From Longitalea luteola (GTDB taxonomy: Bacteria; Bacteroidota; Bacteroidia; Chitinophagales; Chitinophagaceae): a DNA stretch of 64,000 nt. Shown here piece after piece: positions 51,455 through 60,423 of this stretch. The notes under the pieces are model-generated. The model was not told the origin of the DNA. It saw only the letters and a program-made list of their open reading frames with translations, and searched no databases. Each line of letters opens with the position of its first letter. The stretch's first letter is position 1. The stretch spans positions 159,368 to 223,367 of the forward strand of contig NZ_JAFIQX010000005.1 in assembly GCF_017356035.1 (NCBI RefSeq), given 5' to 3'. The position numbers were made by a program, and so were the translations under genes.

Positions 51455-52006
51455 TCAAACTCCTTGTTTAATTAATGTCAGCAGTTTTTGTTTGGCGCGT
51501 ACATACTGGGTACGTACCGTGTTATGCGAAATATTCAATATTTGTGAGATCTCTTCATGATCATAACCTTCCAGCAGGTATAAGCTCAGCACCGTTCGAT
51601 AGCCATCGGGCAGCCGGGTGATCATTTTTTTTATCACTTCCACCTGGTAATGGATATCGTCTTCATTTACCGGTTCATCATCAGTAACAGCCTGCAGTTC
51701 GGAGCTTTCCATATCAACCAGGTAATTCCTGCGTTTGCGGAGTATATTGATCGATTTATTGATAACGATCTTTTTCAGCCAGGCGCCAAAGGTGCTGCGA
51801 TAGTGAAAATCGTGCAGCGAGCGGAAAGCATCCAGGAACGATTCCTGCAACACATCCTCCGCGTCGGCGGTATTGTTTACAATACGTAAACTGGTGTTAT
51901 ACATCGCTTTGGAATATTGCCGGTACAACGCCTGGTAGCTCTGCGGATCGCCCAGCTTACAGCGTTCAACCAGTTCATCCCGGATAATGTTTGCAGTCAG
52001 CTCCAA
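51455..52006 (-). CDS. ECF RNA polymerase sigma factor
   Basis: 183-residue sigma-70 factor of the extracytoplasmic-function group. Region 2 covers YSKAMYNTSLRIVNNTADAE and DVLQESFLDAFRSLHDFHYR; region 4 covers LPDGYRTVLSLYLLEGYDHE and ISQILNISHNTVRTQYVRAK (helix-turn-helix). Region 2 must include residues before the first Met (residue 35), and no in-frame ATG occurs upstream, so the start is the TTG at 52006. It is the first gene of an operon with an anti-sigma gene and an envelope protein gene. Confidence 0.93.
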   Translation of the reverse strand: MELTANIIRDELVERCKLGDPQSYQALYRQYSKAMYNTSLRIVNNTADAEDVLQESFLDAFRSLHDFHYRSTFGAWLKKIVINKSINILRKRRNYLVDMESSELQAVTDDEPVNEDDIHYQVEVIKKMITRLPDGYRTVLSLYLLEGYDHEEISQILNISHNTVRTQYVRAKQKLLTLIKQGV

Positions 52007-52080
52007 AATGATCTGTTTAGGTTGTTTGTTTTATAAAGAGACATGGCGAAAGTTATGATGTTGCATGGAACGATCAATTT

Positions 52081-52250
52081 GTTTGTGGTTTGTTGTTTGT
52101 GGTTTGTTGTTTGTGGTTTGTGGTTGCTGCCGCGCTTTGAGGTGGTTAACCGATTTCAAAACGCTGGTTATCAGCAGAACCGGTGGTGCCGGAAAATAAG
52201 GCGTTGCGAATGAAAATTAACCACAAACAACAAACTATAAACCATAAACT
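52081..52250. repeat. Inverted heptad element GTTTGTG / AAACCAC
   Basis: Left arm GTTTGTG, GTTTGTT, GTTTGTG, GTTTGTT, GTTTGTG, GTTTGTG; right arm AACCACAAACAACAAACT, ATAAACCATAAAC. A centre of about 90 bases lies between. It separates the divergent sigma and acyl-CoA dehydrogenase genes, so it sits in both upstream regions. Confidence 0.93.
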
Positions 52251-52298
52251 TGCCCGCTTTTTCTTACTTTTAGCGTAATATCGAAAATCAGTTTAGTC

Positions 52299-53483
52299 AT
52301 GGGTACCAGAACCGATTTGTTCACCAGCCCGGATTACTTCTTATTGGACGAACTATTGACCGACGAACAGAAACTTGTCAGAGAATCTGTTCGTAATTAC
52401 GTGAAAAAAGAAATATCGCCTATCATAGAAGATTTTGCGCAGAAAGCAGAGTTCCCCGAACAGATCGTTCAGCAGATGGGAGAGCTCGGCTGTTTCGGCC
52501 CTACCATCCCGGTTGAATACGGGGGAGGGGGATTAGACTACATCAGCTACGGCCTCATGATGCAGGAGCTGGAGCGGGGCGACAGCGGCGTACGGTCAAC
52601 CGCATCTGTACAGGGTTCCCTGGTAATGTTCCCCATTTATGAATACGGCAGTGAAGACCAGCGGCGCAAATACCTGCCCAAGCTGGCCAATGGCGAATGG
52701 CTCGGCTGCTTCGGCCTTACCGAACCCGATCATGGTTCAGACCCCGGCAGCATGACCACCCATTTTACCGATGCAGGCGACCACGTTATTCTCAACGGCG
52801 CCAAAATGTGGATCAGTAATGCCCCTTACGCCAAAGTGGCCATCGTTTGGGCCAAGGATGAAAATGGGGAAATATACGGCCTCATCCTGGAACGGGGCAT
52901 GAAAGGTTTTACAGCCCCTTTAACGCATAATAAATGGAGCTTGCGGGCTTCCGCAACCGGTGAGCTGGTTTTTGATAATGTAAAAGTGCCGAAAGAGAAT
53001 ATTCTGCCCAATGTAAAAGGACTGAAAGGGCCGCTGAGCTGCCTTACCAAAGCACGGTATGGCATCGCCTGGGGCGCTACCGGTGCGGCTATGGACTGTT
53101 ATGATACCGCTTTGCGCTATTCGAAAGAACGGCAGCAGTTCGATAAACCGATCGGCTCTTTTCAACTGCAGCAAAAGAAGCTGGCCGAAATGATCACCGA
53201 GATCACCAAGGCGCAATTGCTGAACTGGCGGCTGGGGGTACTGATGAATGAAGAAAAGGCCACGCCGCAGCAGGTGAGTATGGCTAAACGCAATGCCTGC
53301 GAAATGGCTGCGTTTATTGCCCGCGACGCCAGGCAGATCCTCGGCGGCAGCGGCATCACCGGCGAATATTCCGTGATGCGGCACATGATGAATATGGAAA
53401 GTGTTATTACCTACGAAGGCACACATGACATACATTTGCTGATCACTGGTATGGATGTTACGGGTTTCAATGCTTTTAAATAA
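52299..53483 (+). CDS. gcdH: Acyl-CoA dehydrogenase, glutaryl-CoA type
   Basis: 394-residue FAD enzyme. Sequence order fits glutaryl-CoA dehydrogenase: LLTDEQKLVRESVRNYVKKE, GCFGLTEPDHGSDPGSMTT, TKARYGIAWGATGAAMDCYD (Arg contacting the second carboxylate), then FDKPIGSFQLQQKKLAEMIT, QILGGSGITGEYSVMRHMMN and the catalytic Glu in VITYEGTHDIHLLI. Substrate is therefore probably glutaryl-CoA from lysine or tryptophan breakdown, although other short-chain acyl-CoAs cannot be excluded. aroK follows after 11 bases. Confidence 0.88.
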   Translation: MGTRTDLFTSPDYFLLDELLTDEQKLVRESVRNYVKKEISPIIEDFAQKAEFPEQIVQQMGELGCFGPTIPVEYGGGGLDYISYGLMMQELERGDSGVRSTASVQGSLVMFPIYEYGSEDQRRKYLPKLANGEWLGCFGLTEPDHGSDPGSMTTHFTDAGDHVILNGAKMWISNAPYAKVAIVWAKDENGEIYGLILERGMKGFTAPLTHNKWSLRASATGELVFDNVKVPKENILPNVKGLKGPLSCLTKARYGIAWGATGAAMDCYDTALRYSKERQQFDKPIGSFQLQQKKLAEMITEITKAQLLNWRLGVLMNEEKATPQQVSMAKRNACEMAAFIARDARQILGGSGITGEYSVMRHMMNMESVITYEGTHDIHLLITGMDVTGFNAFK

Positions 53484-53494
53484 CTTGCGACGTA

Positions 53495-54004
53495 ATGAGG
53501 ATTTTCTTAATCGGTTTCATGGGTTCCGGAAAAACGCATTGGGGCAAACAGGTAGCGCAACGGCTGAGTTTACCATTTTATGATCTTGATGAAGTGATTG
53601 TGGCAGAAGAAAAACGGAGTATTCCGGAGATCTTCGGCGAATCGGGTGAAGAGTACTTCCGTAACCGCGAAAAAGAAGTGCTGGAAAAGATCGTGGATGA
53701 AAACAGCAATATGGTGTTGTCGTGCGGCGGCGGCACGCCCTGTTTTTTTAATAATATCGAATTCATGAAGAAGTATGGCACCGTGGTATGGCTCAATACC
53801 CAGGTAGATGTGCTGCTGCACCGCCTGATGAAGGAGCGTTTACAACGGCCATTGCTGAAAGATATCCAGGACGAAGACCTCAAACATTACATCATTCGTA
53901 AACTGAATGAACGCCGGATGTACTATGAGCAGGCAGATGTAATCATCGATAAGGAAGATGCCATATCCATGAATGATTTTATTCAAACCGTATTACATGC
54001 ATAA
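53495..54004 (+). CDS. aroK: Shikimate kinase
   Basis: Phosphorylates shikimate in the pathway to aromatic amino acids. The 169-residue protein shows the Walker A FLIGFMGSGKTHWGKQVAQR, the shikimate-binding FYDLDEVIV, the EYFRNREKEVLEKI Arg and the SCGGGTPCF glycine motif. The Arg lid region reads LMKERLQRPLL. The C-terminus is overlapped for eight bases by the DUF423 gene. It may be cotranscribed with the acyl-CoA dehydrogenase. Confidence 0.95.
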   Translation: MRIFLIGFMGSGKTHWGKQVAQRLSLPFYDLDEVIVAEEKRSIPEIFGESGEEYFRNREKEVLEKIVDENSNMVLSCGGGTPCFFNNIEFMKKYGTVVWLNTQVDVLLHRLMKERLQRPLLKDIQDEDLKHYIIRKLNERRMYYEQADVIIDKEDAISMNDFIQTVLHA

Positions 54005-54392
54005 AGGTTTTTTACAAACGGCCGCCATTCTGGGCGCACTCGCCGTAGCCCTCGGCGCTTTTGGCGCACACGGATTAAAGAAGATTGTTCCTCCTGAAAC
54101 CGTTACTACCTTTGAGACCGGGGTGCGTTATCAATTCTACCATGTATTTGCATTATTGGCGGTAGCTATTCTGTTTGGAAGCTTCCCTGGCAAATATCTC
54201 CAGTACGCAGGGATCTGCTTCATCGTGGGTATAATATTGTTCTCTGGCTCATTGTATGTATTAACCATCTTGCAGGCAACAAAAACCGTTGGACTGCGCG
54301 GCATAGGCGCCATTACGCCCTTTGGAGGTGTTTTCTTTATTGTTGGCTGGATCTTTCTGTTCCTGGCAGTGATTAAGAAAAGCAGTTTATAG
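53997..54392 (+). CDS. DUF423 membrane protein
   Basis: 131-residue protein with four membrane helices (YgdD/UPF0382-type). The family signature ALAVALGAFGAHGLKK is near the N-terminus, followed by TFETGVRYQFYHVFALLAVA and GIGAITPFGGVFFIVGWIFL. The ATG at 53997 lies inside the end of aroK, suggesting translational coupling. The function of the family is unknown. The stop TAG is embedded in a heptad array. Confidence 0.9.
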   Translation: MHKGFLQTAAILGALAVALGAFGAHGLKKIVPPETVTTFETGVRYQFYHVFALLAVAILFGSFPGKYLQYAGICFIVGIILFSGSLYVLTILQATKTVGLRGIGAITPFGGVFFIVGWIFLFLAVIKKSSL

Positions 54393-54514
54393 TTTATGGT
54401 TTATAGTTTAGCGAATTCAAGCTGCAACTATAGTGAGTGAATCGAAAGGCTGCAAGTAATAGTGAGTTCCGAATATAGGCGTAACAACAAACCACAAACC
54501 ATAAACCACAAACC
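54386..54514. repeat. Inverted heptad element supplying both convergent stop codons
   Basis: Left arm GTTTATAGTTTATGG, TTTATAGTTTAG (54386-54411); right arm AACAAACCACAAACCATAAA and CCACAAACCTA (54486-54514). The DUF423 stop is the TAG of GTTTATAG and the histidine kinase stop is the TAG of TAGGTTTGTGG on the other strand. The centre is about 75 bases. Confidence 0.93.
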
Positions 54515-56499
54515 TAAATCGGGGCTTCGAATGTAAGAATGCAATTCTTATCAGACTCTATTTTAAATGTGCCGTCGATACTTTCCATGCGGCGGCGCAT
54601 ATTGCTGAGGCCGTTGCCGAAGCGGCGCAGTTTGTCGGCATCGATGCCCACGCCGTTATCTGCCACTTTGATCATAAGCCATTTATCACTGGTAGAAATA
54701 ACGATCTGGATCTGCGTGGCCTGCGAGTGTTTCATGGCATTGTTCAGCGCTTCTTTAATGCTCAGGAAGATGTTCCTTCTTTTTTCGCCACTTACTTCTG
54801 CCTGCGGAATAAGCGGCGGCAGCTGCACTTTACATTCAATAGGCGTGGAGTCAAAATATTCAATGGCATGGGCCCTGATGTAGGCGATCAGGCTCTCCAG
54901 CGTGTCGTTACTGCTTTTCATGGTCCAGATGATGGTATTCATCTTGCCCAGCAGTTCATTCGCCGAGTTGGAGATCTTTTCGAGCTCGGGCACTACATCG
55001 CCTTTCAACCGGCTCTTCATGATCTCGCTCATGAGTCTGATGGCTGTAACGCCCGATCCCAGCTCATCGTGCATGTCGGCTGAAATCCGGTTGCGCTCTT
55101 CCTGTTTGGCAGCCATTACCGCCATTTGTTTATCGAATTCTTTACGTTCATTTTCCAGTTTCAGGCGTTCCCGCTCTTTTACCCGCTCGATGATATCACG
55201 CCGGTTCTTATACGCCAGGCCCGACAAAAAGAATCCCAGCTCCAACACCAGTCCGATCTCGTAATAGAACAAAGCCCGGTTAAAGACAGAGGTGATATCG
55301 TCCTTCACCAGCTTCCAGCCCGTAATGATGATGATATAGGAAATAACGGAAAACACCACCAGCGAAAAATTGCCGGCAGCCAGGTAGTTGAGCAGCGTAT
55401 TCTTCTTTTTAATGCTGTACACGATAAAGAACACACCGGTTAGGAAGAAAACCTGTTTAATGATAAAGTTCTCCATGATGTTCAACAGGATATACCTGTC
55501 GGTTAAAAAATATACAATGGAAAACACGATACTGGCGCCGATCAGCAGCAGGGAGAAAAAATGAAGGCATTTATCGAGCAGCGGATAATTCTCTTTACTG
55601 TTAATGAATTTTCGCATGAAGATCTGATACATTACCACGCTGCCCGTCATGATCATGAAATCGAGGTATTCTTCATAAAAATAATTGAATGGGGTGGCGC
55701 TGTAATTGAGATACGATTTTAAAAACAGCAGCGAGCAGGTGAGGAAGGTGTAGCCGGCGTAAAAAATAAATTCTTTGTTGCGGCTTTGAATATAAACAGC
55801 CAGTGAATAAAAGATCATGAACAACAATACGCCCGAGACCGTGTAAGTGAATACGTCGAGCATATGGTCGCGGTCACGCTGGCTCATGCTCCATTGCGGC
55901 AGGTAATCGTACCGGATGATGCGGGGCGTAAGAGAGTTTATATTCGTTCGCACGAAATTGAACCGGCAAAAATAGGTAGCCGTTTCATGAGGTTGCACAA
56001 CGATCTGTTTTACGCCATCAGACCGGTCGTCAGCCGTAAGGCTGTCGGGCAACCTGCTGAAGCTTCCGGGAATATCATCGGGCCGGGCTTTGAACAGTAT
56101 AAATTCCGAACAGAAATACGCCGGGGTAAAACAAACCGTAATGGCCGTGTCATGCGAGTTGGTTAAAAAGAACTGTAAAAAGCAGTCCTGTTCTATGAGC
56201 TTGCCTGGCAGGTCATGGGGCAGGTAATTGCCCGGATTTTGCTGGAAAGGCAGCTTATAGATATCAGCATCCGGTATTTGATGTTTGGGCTGCGAGTTGA
56301 ACAGGGAATATTTCCCGATAGCTTTATGATAACGGATAGCGGCCACATCAATGATCATGGTATCTGACCATTGTGCATAACTATTGGTGGCTAAACAAAA
56401 AAGCAGGATATAAAAAAATGTATGTTTGACGGCCTTGTGATAAGGATGGTGGCAGGTAGTGTTGGCTGATACAAATCCAGGATGGCGATTAGTGCTCAT
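54514..56499 (-). CDS. 7TM sensor histidine kinase (NarL-partner type)
   Basis: 661 residues from the ATG at 56499. A signal or first helix (FFYILLFCLATNSYAQ) is followed by an extracytoplasmic 7TMR-DISM-type domain (about residues 45-210), then seven helices (VSGVLLFMIFYSLAVYIQSR to YYEIGLVLELGFFLSGLAYK), a coiled coil and the HisKA_3 dimerisation domain with RISADMHDELGSGVTAIRLM (His near residue 477). The HATPase domain has NNAMKHSQATQIQIVI, VADNGVGIDADKL and FGNGLSNMRRRMES. No response regulator is adjacent. Longer readings from 56724 translate repeat sequence and are rejected. Confidence 0.9.
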   Translation of the reverse strand: MSTNRHPGFVSANTTCHHPYHKAVKHTFFYILLFCLATNSYAQWSDTMIIDVAAIRYHKAIGKYSLFNSQPKHQIPDADIYKLPFQQNPGNYLPHDLPGKLIEQDCFLQFFLTNSHDTAITVCFTPAYFCSEFILFKARPDDIPGSFSRLPDSLTADDRSDGVKQIVVQPHETATYFCRFNFVRTNINSLTPRIIRYDYLPQWSMSQRDRDHMLDVFTYTVSGVLLFMIFYSLAVYIQSRNKEFIFYAGYTFLTCSLLFLKSYLNYSATPFNYFYEEYLDFMIMTGSVVMYQIFMRKFINSKENYPLLDKCLHFFSLLLIGASIVFSIVYFLTDRYILLNIMENFIIKQVFFLTGVFFIVYSIKKKNTLLNYLAAGNFSLVVFSVISYIIIITGWKLVKDDITSVFNRALFYYEIGLVLELGFFLSGLAYKNRRDIIERVKERERLKLENERKEFDKQMAVMAAKQEERNRISADMHDELGSGVTAIRLMSEIMKSRLKGDVVPELEKISNSANELLGKMNTIIWTMKSSNDTLESLIAYIRAHAIEYFDSTPIECKVQLPPLIPQAEVSGEKRRNIFLSIKEALNNAMKHSQATQIQIVISTSDKWLMIKVADNGVGIDADKLRRFGNGLSNMRRRMESIDGTFKIESDKNCILTFEAPI

Positions 56500-56559
56500 A
56501 TAATGCCCCGGTTTGCACCGGGGTGCGTTAGTTTCTTGAGTGAAAGTACGAAAAAAGCA

Positions 56560-56700
56560 CAATGTGCTAATGTGATAATTAGCTAATGTGCTGATCCATG
56601 TGCCGGTTACCCGTTGCCAGGAATACAGGTTCAAGGTTAGTATGCCGGAAATATTTAGTTGTTTCCAAGGCCCGGTAACCGCGGCCGGTAACCGGTAACC
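56560..56700. repeat. Octad/heptad element upstream of the histidine kinase
   Basis: AATGTGCTAATGTGATAATT and AGCTAATGTGCTGATCC (octads), then CCGGTTACCCGTTGCCAGG facing CCCGGTAACCGCGGCCGGTA, ACCGGTAACC (heptads). Two word families lie side by side. It separates the divergent kinase and ftsK genes. Confidence 0.85.
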
Positions 56701-56746
56701 TCTTCGAAACTTAACAATTCTCATAGGTGTGAACCGTCCTTATACT

Positions 56747-56778
56747 TTGATCCTTATTCCTTAAACTACTTATCTTTG
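56747..56778 (+). promoter_or_regulatory. Bacteroidota promoter of ftsK
   Basis: TTG at 56747-56749 and TATCTTTG at 56771-56778 (exact TAnnTTTG), 21 bases apart. The predicted transcript starts within a few bases of the ATG at 56784, so the leader is very short. Confidence 0.75.
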
Positions 56779-56783
56779 CGAAC

Positions 56784-59348
56784 ATGGCCAACCGCTTAAA
56801 AGCAGACAAAGCAGAAAAGAAAAAGCCAGCTAATCCGGAAAAATTCAAACCTGAAAAAGAAGCTCAGGTAACGGTAAAACAATTGGTAAAAGACGAACGT
56901 ACCCATAAAATTGCAGGTGCTTTCGCCTTATTGATCAGCCTTTTTTTATTTATTGCCTTTGCATCCTATCTGTTTACCTGGAAGGAAGACCAGGATAAGG
57001 TATTCCGGGGTGCTGCTATCCTGTTGCCCGGCGAAGAAGTAAAGACCACCAATCTGCTGGGTAACCTGGGTGCGTATATTTCACACCTGTTCTTTTTTAA
57101 AGGATTCGGCGCTGCGTCCTTCATGTTCTGCAGCCTTTTTTTTGTAATTGGCGTAAATGCCTTGCTGGGCTCTAAGATATTTTCCCTCGGGCGCAATCTG
57201 CGCTATGTGATCGTAAGCCTGTTGTTTTTCAGTGTTGTATTTTCCTTTGTTTTCAGCAGCAGTGCATTTGCCTGGGGCGGGGCAGTAGGTGATATGTGCC
57301 GCGACTGGCTCGTTCGCATGATCGGCAGCGTTGGCACGGCTGCTTTATTACTGGTAGCCGGCCTGGCCTATATCATTTGGCGTTTCAACCCTGTTTTCAA
57401 GGCGCCAGCATTAGTCAAACCTAAAACGGAAGACCCGGCCAAAGCAGTAACGCCGGTAATGGTGAATACCGAAGAAATTGAAACGCCTAAAGTAAAAACA
57501 GCTGGTAACAAACTGAAAGATGGCGTGGGCGCGCTTAAAAAACTGCCAAAAACAGATCAACCGGAGGAAGAACCGCAGCTGGATATAAAACTGGTCGAAA
57601 AACAAACGCCGGTTCAGGAACCTGCATTGGAGGAAGAAGACGAACTGGAAGAAGAGATTGAAGAAGAAATAGAAGAAACGCCGGAAATTCCGCTGCCCAT
57701 AGAAACGCCGGTGACTGCACAAAAAGGCAAAGGGAATAAACCCGAGCCTAACCTGGAGCTGGAAATTAAATCGTATCCCGAAGTGGATCAACCCGAGCTG
57801 CCGGTGGAAGAGCCAAAGGTTGAACAAAAGCCTGTTTCCCAGGAGCCGTACGATCCTTCGCTCGAGCTGCGCGATTATAAATTCCCAAGCCTCGATCTGT
57901 TAGAGCTGCATGGCAGTGAACGTATCATCCAGGATCCCACAGAACTGGAGACCAACAAGAACCAGATCATCAATACGCTGAAGAATTACGATATAGAGAT
58001 CCAGAAGATCAGCGCCACGGTAGGACCTACCGTAACCTTGTATGAAATAGTGCCGGCTGCAGGCGTGCGGATCTCCCGTATCAAAAACCTGGAGGATGAC
58101 ATTGCGTTGAGTTTGGCGGCCCTGGGTATTCGTATCATTGCGCCCATACCGGGTAAGGGTACAGTGGGTATTGAAGTACCCAATGTGAAAAAGACGGTAG
58201 TGAGTATGCGCAGTATGCTGTCGTCGGAAAAATTCCAGAACAATAATTTCAGCCTGCCGGTCGCCATTGGCAAAAAGATCGATAATGAGAACTTTATAGT
58301 AGACCTTACCACCATGCCGCACCTGTTGATGGCCGGTGCTACCGGTCAGGGTAAGTCGGTTGGGTTGAACGCCATCCTGGTGTCACTCTTGTACAAGAAA
58401 CACCCGTCACAGCTCAAGCTGGTACTGGTTGACCCCAAGAAAGTGGAGTTAAGCCTGTACCGCAATATTGAAACGCATTTTCTGGCCAAACTGCCAGGCG
58501 AGGAAGAAGCCATTATCACCGATACAAAAAAGGTTATTCATACGCTGAACGCCCTGTGTATTGAAATGGATAACCGCTACGACCTGCTGAAAGAGGCCGG
58601 CGCCCGCAACATTCGTGAATACAATGAGAAATTTATTAAACGGAAGCTGAACCCGCAGAAAGGGCACCAGTTCCTGCCTTTCATTGTACTGGTAGTGGAT
58701 GAGTTTGCCGACCTCATCATGACGGCCGGTAAAGAGGTGGAAATGCCAATTGCGCGGTTGGCGCAGCTGGCCCGTGCGGTGGGTATCCATCTGATCATCG
58801 CTACACAGCGTCCTTCGGTGAATATCATCACCGGTACCATTAAAGCCAACTTCCCGGTACGTATTGCTTTTAAAGTATCATCGAAGATCGACTCACGCAC
58901 TATCCTGGATGCGGGCGGCGCCGAACAACTGATCGGTAAGGGCGATATGCTTATTTCCTATAATGGGGAAATAACCCGGCTGCAGTGCGCATTTGTTGAC
59001 ACACCCGAAGTAGACAGCATTTGCGATTTCATTGGTACTCAGGAAGGCTATCCGCAGGCATTCTTCTTGCCGGAATACGTTGATGAGAAGCAGTTTGAAG
59101 GCAAGGAGCTGGACCTCGAGGACCGCGATACCTTGTTTGAAAGCGCTGCCCGCATGATCGTTAGCAGCCAGATGGGCTCTACCTCATTGTTGCAACGGCG
59201 GATGAAACTGGGATATAACCGCGCAGGCCGCCTGATGGACCAGCTGGAAGCCGCTGGCATCGTTGGCCCCAGCCAGGGCAGTAAGGCACGGGACGTACTG
59301 ATCAAGACTGAAGCCGATCTGGAACAACTGCTGGCCGGTTTAATATAG
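56784..59348 (+). CDS. ftsK: DNA translocase FtsK/SpoIIIE
   Basis: 854-residue septal motor that pumps DNA during chromosome segregation. Four membrane helices lie in the first 210 residues (AFALLISLFLFIAFASYLF, FMFCSLFFVIGVNALLG, VIVSLLFFSVVFSFVF, VGTAALLLVAGLAYIIW). An acidic, Pro/Glu-rich linker (DELEEEIEEEIEETPEIPLP) follows. The motor has IEVPNVKKTVVSMRSMLSS, Walker A LLMAGATGQGKSVGLNAILV near residue 520, Walker B IVLVVDEFADLIMTAG and HLIIATQRPSVNIITG. The DNA-reading gamma domain ends it (SSQMGSTSLLQRRMKLGYNR). Length is normal. Confidence 0.96.
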   Translation: MANRLKADKAEKKKPANPEKFKPEKEAQVTVKQLVKDERTHKIAGAFALLISLFLFIAFASYLFTWKEDQDKVFRGAAILLPGEEVKTTNLLGNLGAYISHLFFFKGFGAASFMFCSLFFVIGVNALLGSKIFSLGRNLRYVIVSLLFFSVVFSFVFSSSAFAWGGAVGDMCRDWLVRMIGSVGTAALLLVAGLAYIIWRFNPVFKAPALVKPKTEDPAKAVTPVMVNTEEIETPKVKTAGNKLKDGVGALKKLPKTDQPEEEPQLDIKLVEKQTPVQEPALEEEDELEEEIEEEIEETPEIPLPIETPVTAQKGKGNKPEPNLELEIKSYPEVDQPELPVEEPKVEQKPVSQEPYDPSLELRDYKFPSLDLLELHGSERIIQDPTELETNKNQIINTLKNYDIEIQKISATVGPTVTLYEIVPAAGVRISRIKNLEDDIALSLAALGIRIIAPIPGKGTVGIEVPNVKKTVVSMRSMLSSEKFQNNNFSLPVAIGKKIDNENFIVDLTTMPHLLMAGATGQGKSVGLNAILVSLLYKKHPSQLKLVLVDPKKVELSLYRNIETHFLAKLPGEEEAIITDTKKVIHTLNALCIEMDNRYDLLKEAGARNIREYNEKFIKRKLNPQKGHQFLPFIVLVVDEFADLIMTAGKEVEMPIARLAQLARAVGIHLIIATQRPSVNIITGTIKANFPVRIAFKVSSKIDSRTILDAGGAEQLIGKGDMLISYNGEITRLQCAFVDTPEVDSICDFIGTQEGYPQAFFLPEYVDEKQFEGKELDLEDRDTLFESAARMIVSSQMGSTSLLQRRMKLGYNRAGRLMDQLEAAGIVGPSQGSKARDVLIKTEADLEQLLAGLI

Positions 59349-59410
59349 GGTTAGAATTTTGTTAATGTGATACTAATGCACAACCTCCGTTAACATTTCG
59401 CGTCTTATAA

Positions 59411-59441
59411 TTGCCGCAAAAGGTTATAACTAATATCTTTG
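59411..59441 (+). promoter_or_regulatory. Bacteroidota promoter of lolA
   Basis: TTG at 59411-59413 and TATCTTTG at 59434-59441 (exact TAnnTTTG), 20 bases apart; predicted leader about 20 bases before the ATG at 59468. Confidence 0.72.
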
Positions 59442-59467
59442 CGGCCTTTACCCAAAGAATTCACATA

Positions 59468-60130
59468 ATGAATATAATGAAAAGCCTAATCGTATTAACT
59501 TCTACTTTATTTATAGCCACTATAACTTTTAGCCAACAAAGTGACCCCGCTGCCAAGAAAGTACTGGATGCGGTAAGCGCCAAGTTCAAAACGTTTAAGT
59601 CGGTACAGGCCAGCTTTACCCTGCGCAATGAGGATAATAAAGGCAGTTTGTTGGGAAGTAAAAAAGGTACTGCTTCCCTGAAAGGCGCCCGCTATCGCGT
59701 TAGCATCGCCGGTACCGGTCAGGAGGTTTTTTGTGACGGCGCCAACATCTGGACCTACGATAAATCGGCGAACGAGGTAACGATCACCAAACCTGATAAT
59801 TCTGCCAATACCATTACCATGCAAAAGTTGTTCACCAACTTTTATGACAAGGATTTCCTGTATAAGCTGAACGGCGATAAAAAAGTGAGCAACAAAACGG
59901 TTCAGGAAATTGAAATGACACCGGTTGATAAGACCAAACCCTTCCACAAGGTTTATCTGCTGGTTGATAAGAACAGCAAAACGATTTACAGCACCCGCAT
60001 CCTCGATAAATCAGGCAGCGTAATGGTATATACCGTTAATTCAATGAACGGTGCAGCCAACCTGCCCGACAACCTGTTTGTGTTTGATAAAAGCAAATAC
60101 CCGGGGGTAGAAGTTATTGATCTGAGATAA
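59468..60130 (+). CDS. lolA: LolA-like outer-membrane lipoprotein carrier
   Basis: 220-residue periplasmic chaperone that carries lipoproteins to the outer membrane. Signal MKSLIVLTSTLFIATITFSQ, then the LolA fold: VLDAVSAKFKTFKSVQASFT, GTASLKGARYRVSIAGTGQE, VFCDGANIWTYDKSANEVTI, and a C-terminal FVFDKSKYPGVEVIDLR. Start chosen at 59468 (MNIMKS) because it follows the promoter and leaves a normal signal peptide; 59477 is possible. An outer-membrane LolB is, as usual in this phylum, not seen. Confidence 0.92.
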   Translation: MNIMKSLIVLTSTLFIATITFSQQSDPAAKKVLDAVSAKFKTFKSVQASFTLRNEDNKGSLLGSKKGTASLKGARYRVSIAGTGQEVFCDGANIWTYDKSANEVTITKPDNSANTITMQKLFTNFYDKDFLYKLNGDKKVSNKTVQEIEMTPVDKTKPFHKVYLLVDKNSKTIYSTRILDKSGSVMVYTVNSMNGAANLPDNLFVFDKSKYPGVEVIDLR

Positions 60131-60421
60131 TTGCCGATACAAATTAAGGTTACCAGGTTAATTTATAAGTTACAGGTTACAGGTTCCAGGTTGCAGGGGT
60201 AAGAGCCCTGTAATGTGCAGCTTGTAACCTGTAACGCTTTAATAAGTTACCTATAACTCGTAACCGGTTTAAGGGCAGGGTAAAATATGGGCTCTCTAAC
60301 GAACCTGTAACTTGTAACGCTTTAATATGTTACCTATAACACGTAACCGGTTAAGAGCTGACTGATAGATAGGCCCTGTAACCTGCAACTTGTGACCTGT
60401 AACGCTTTAACAGGTATATTA
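60131..60421. repeat. Long heptad element CAGGTTAC / CCTGTAAC
   Basis: The left arm AAGTTACAGGTTACAGGTTC and CAGGTTGCAGG is followed by several right-arm blocks: CCTGTAATGTGCAGCTTGTA, AACCTGTAACGCTTTAATAA, then GAACCTGTAACTTGTAACGC and TGTAACCTGCAACTTGTGAC. GTAACGCTTTAA occurs three times at spacings of about 90 bases. It lies between convergent lolA and ubiX. Confidence 0.92.
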
Positions 60422-60423
60422 TC

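Noticed and set aside
56500-56724. N-terminal extension of the histidine kinase
   Set aside because: The extra 75 residues are translated repeat sequence (56560-56700) with no homology sense; the ATG at 56499 leaves a normal export signal.
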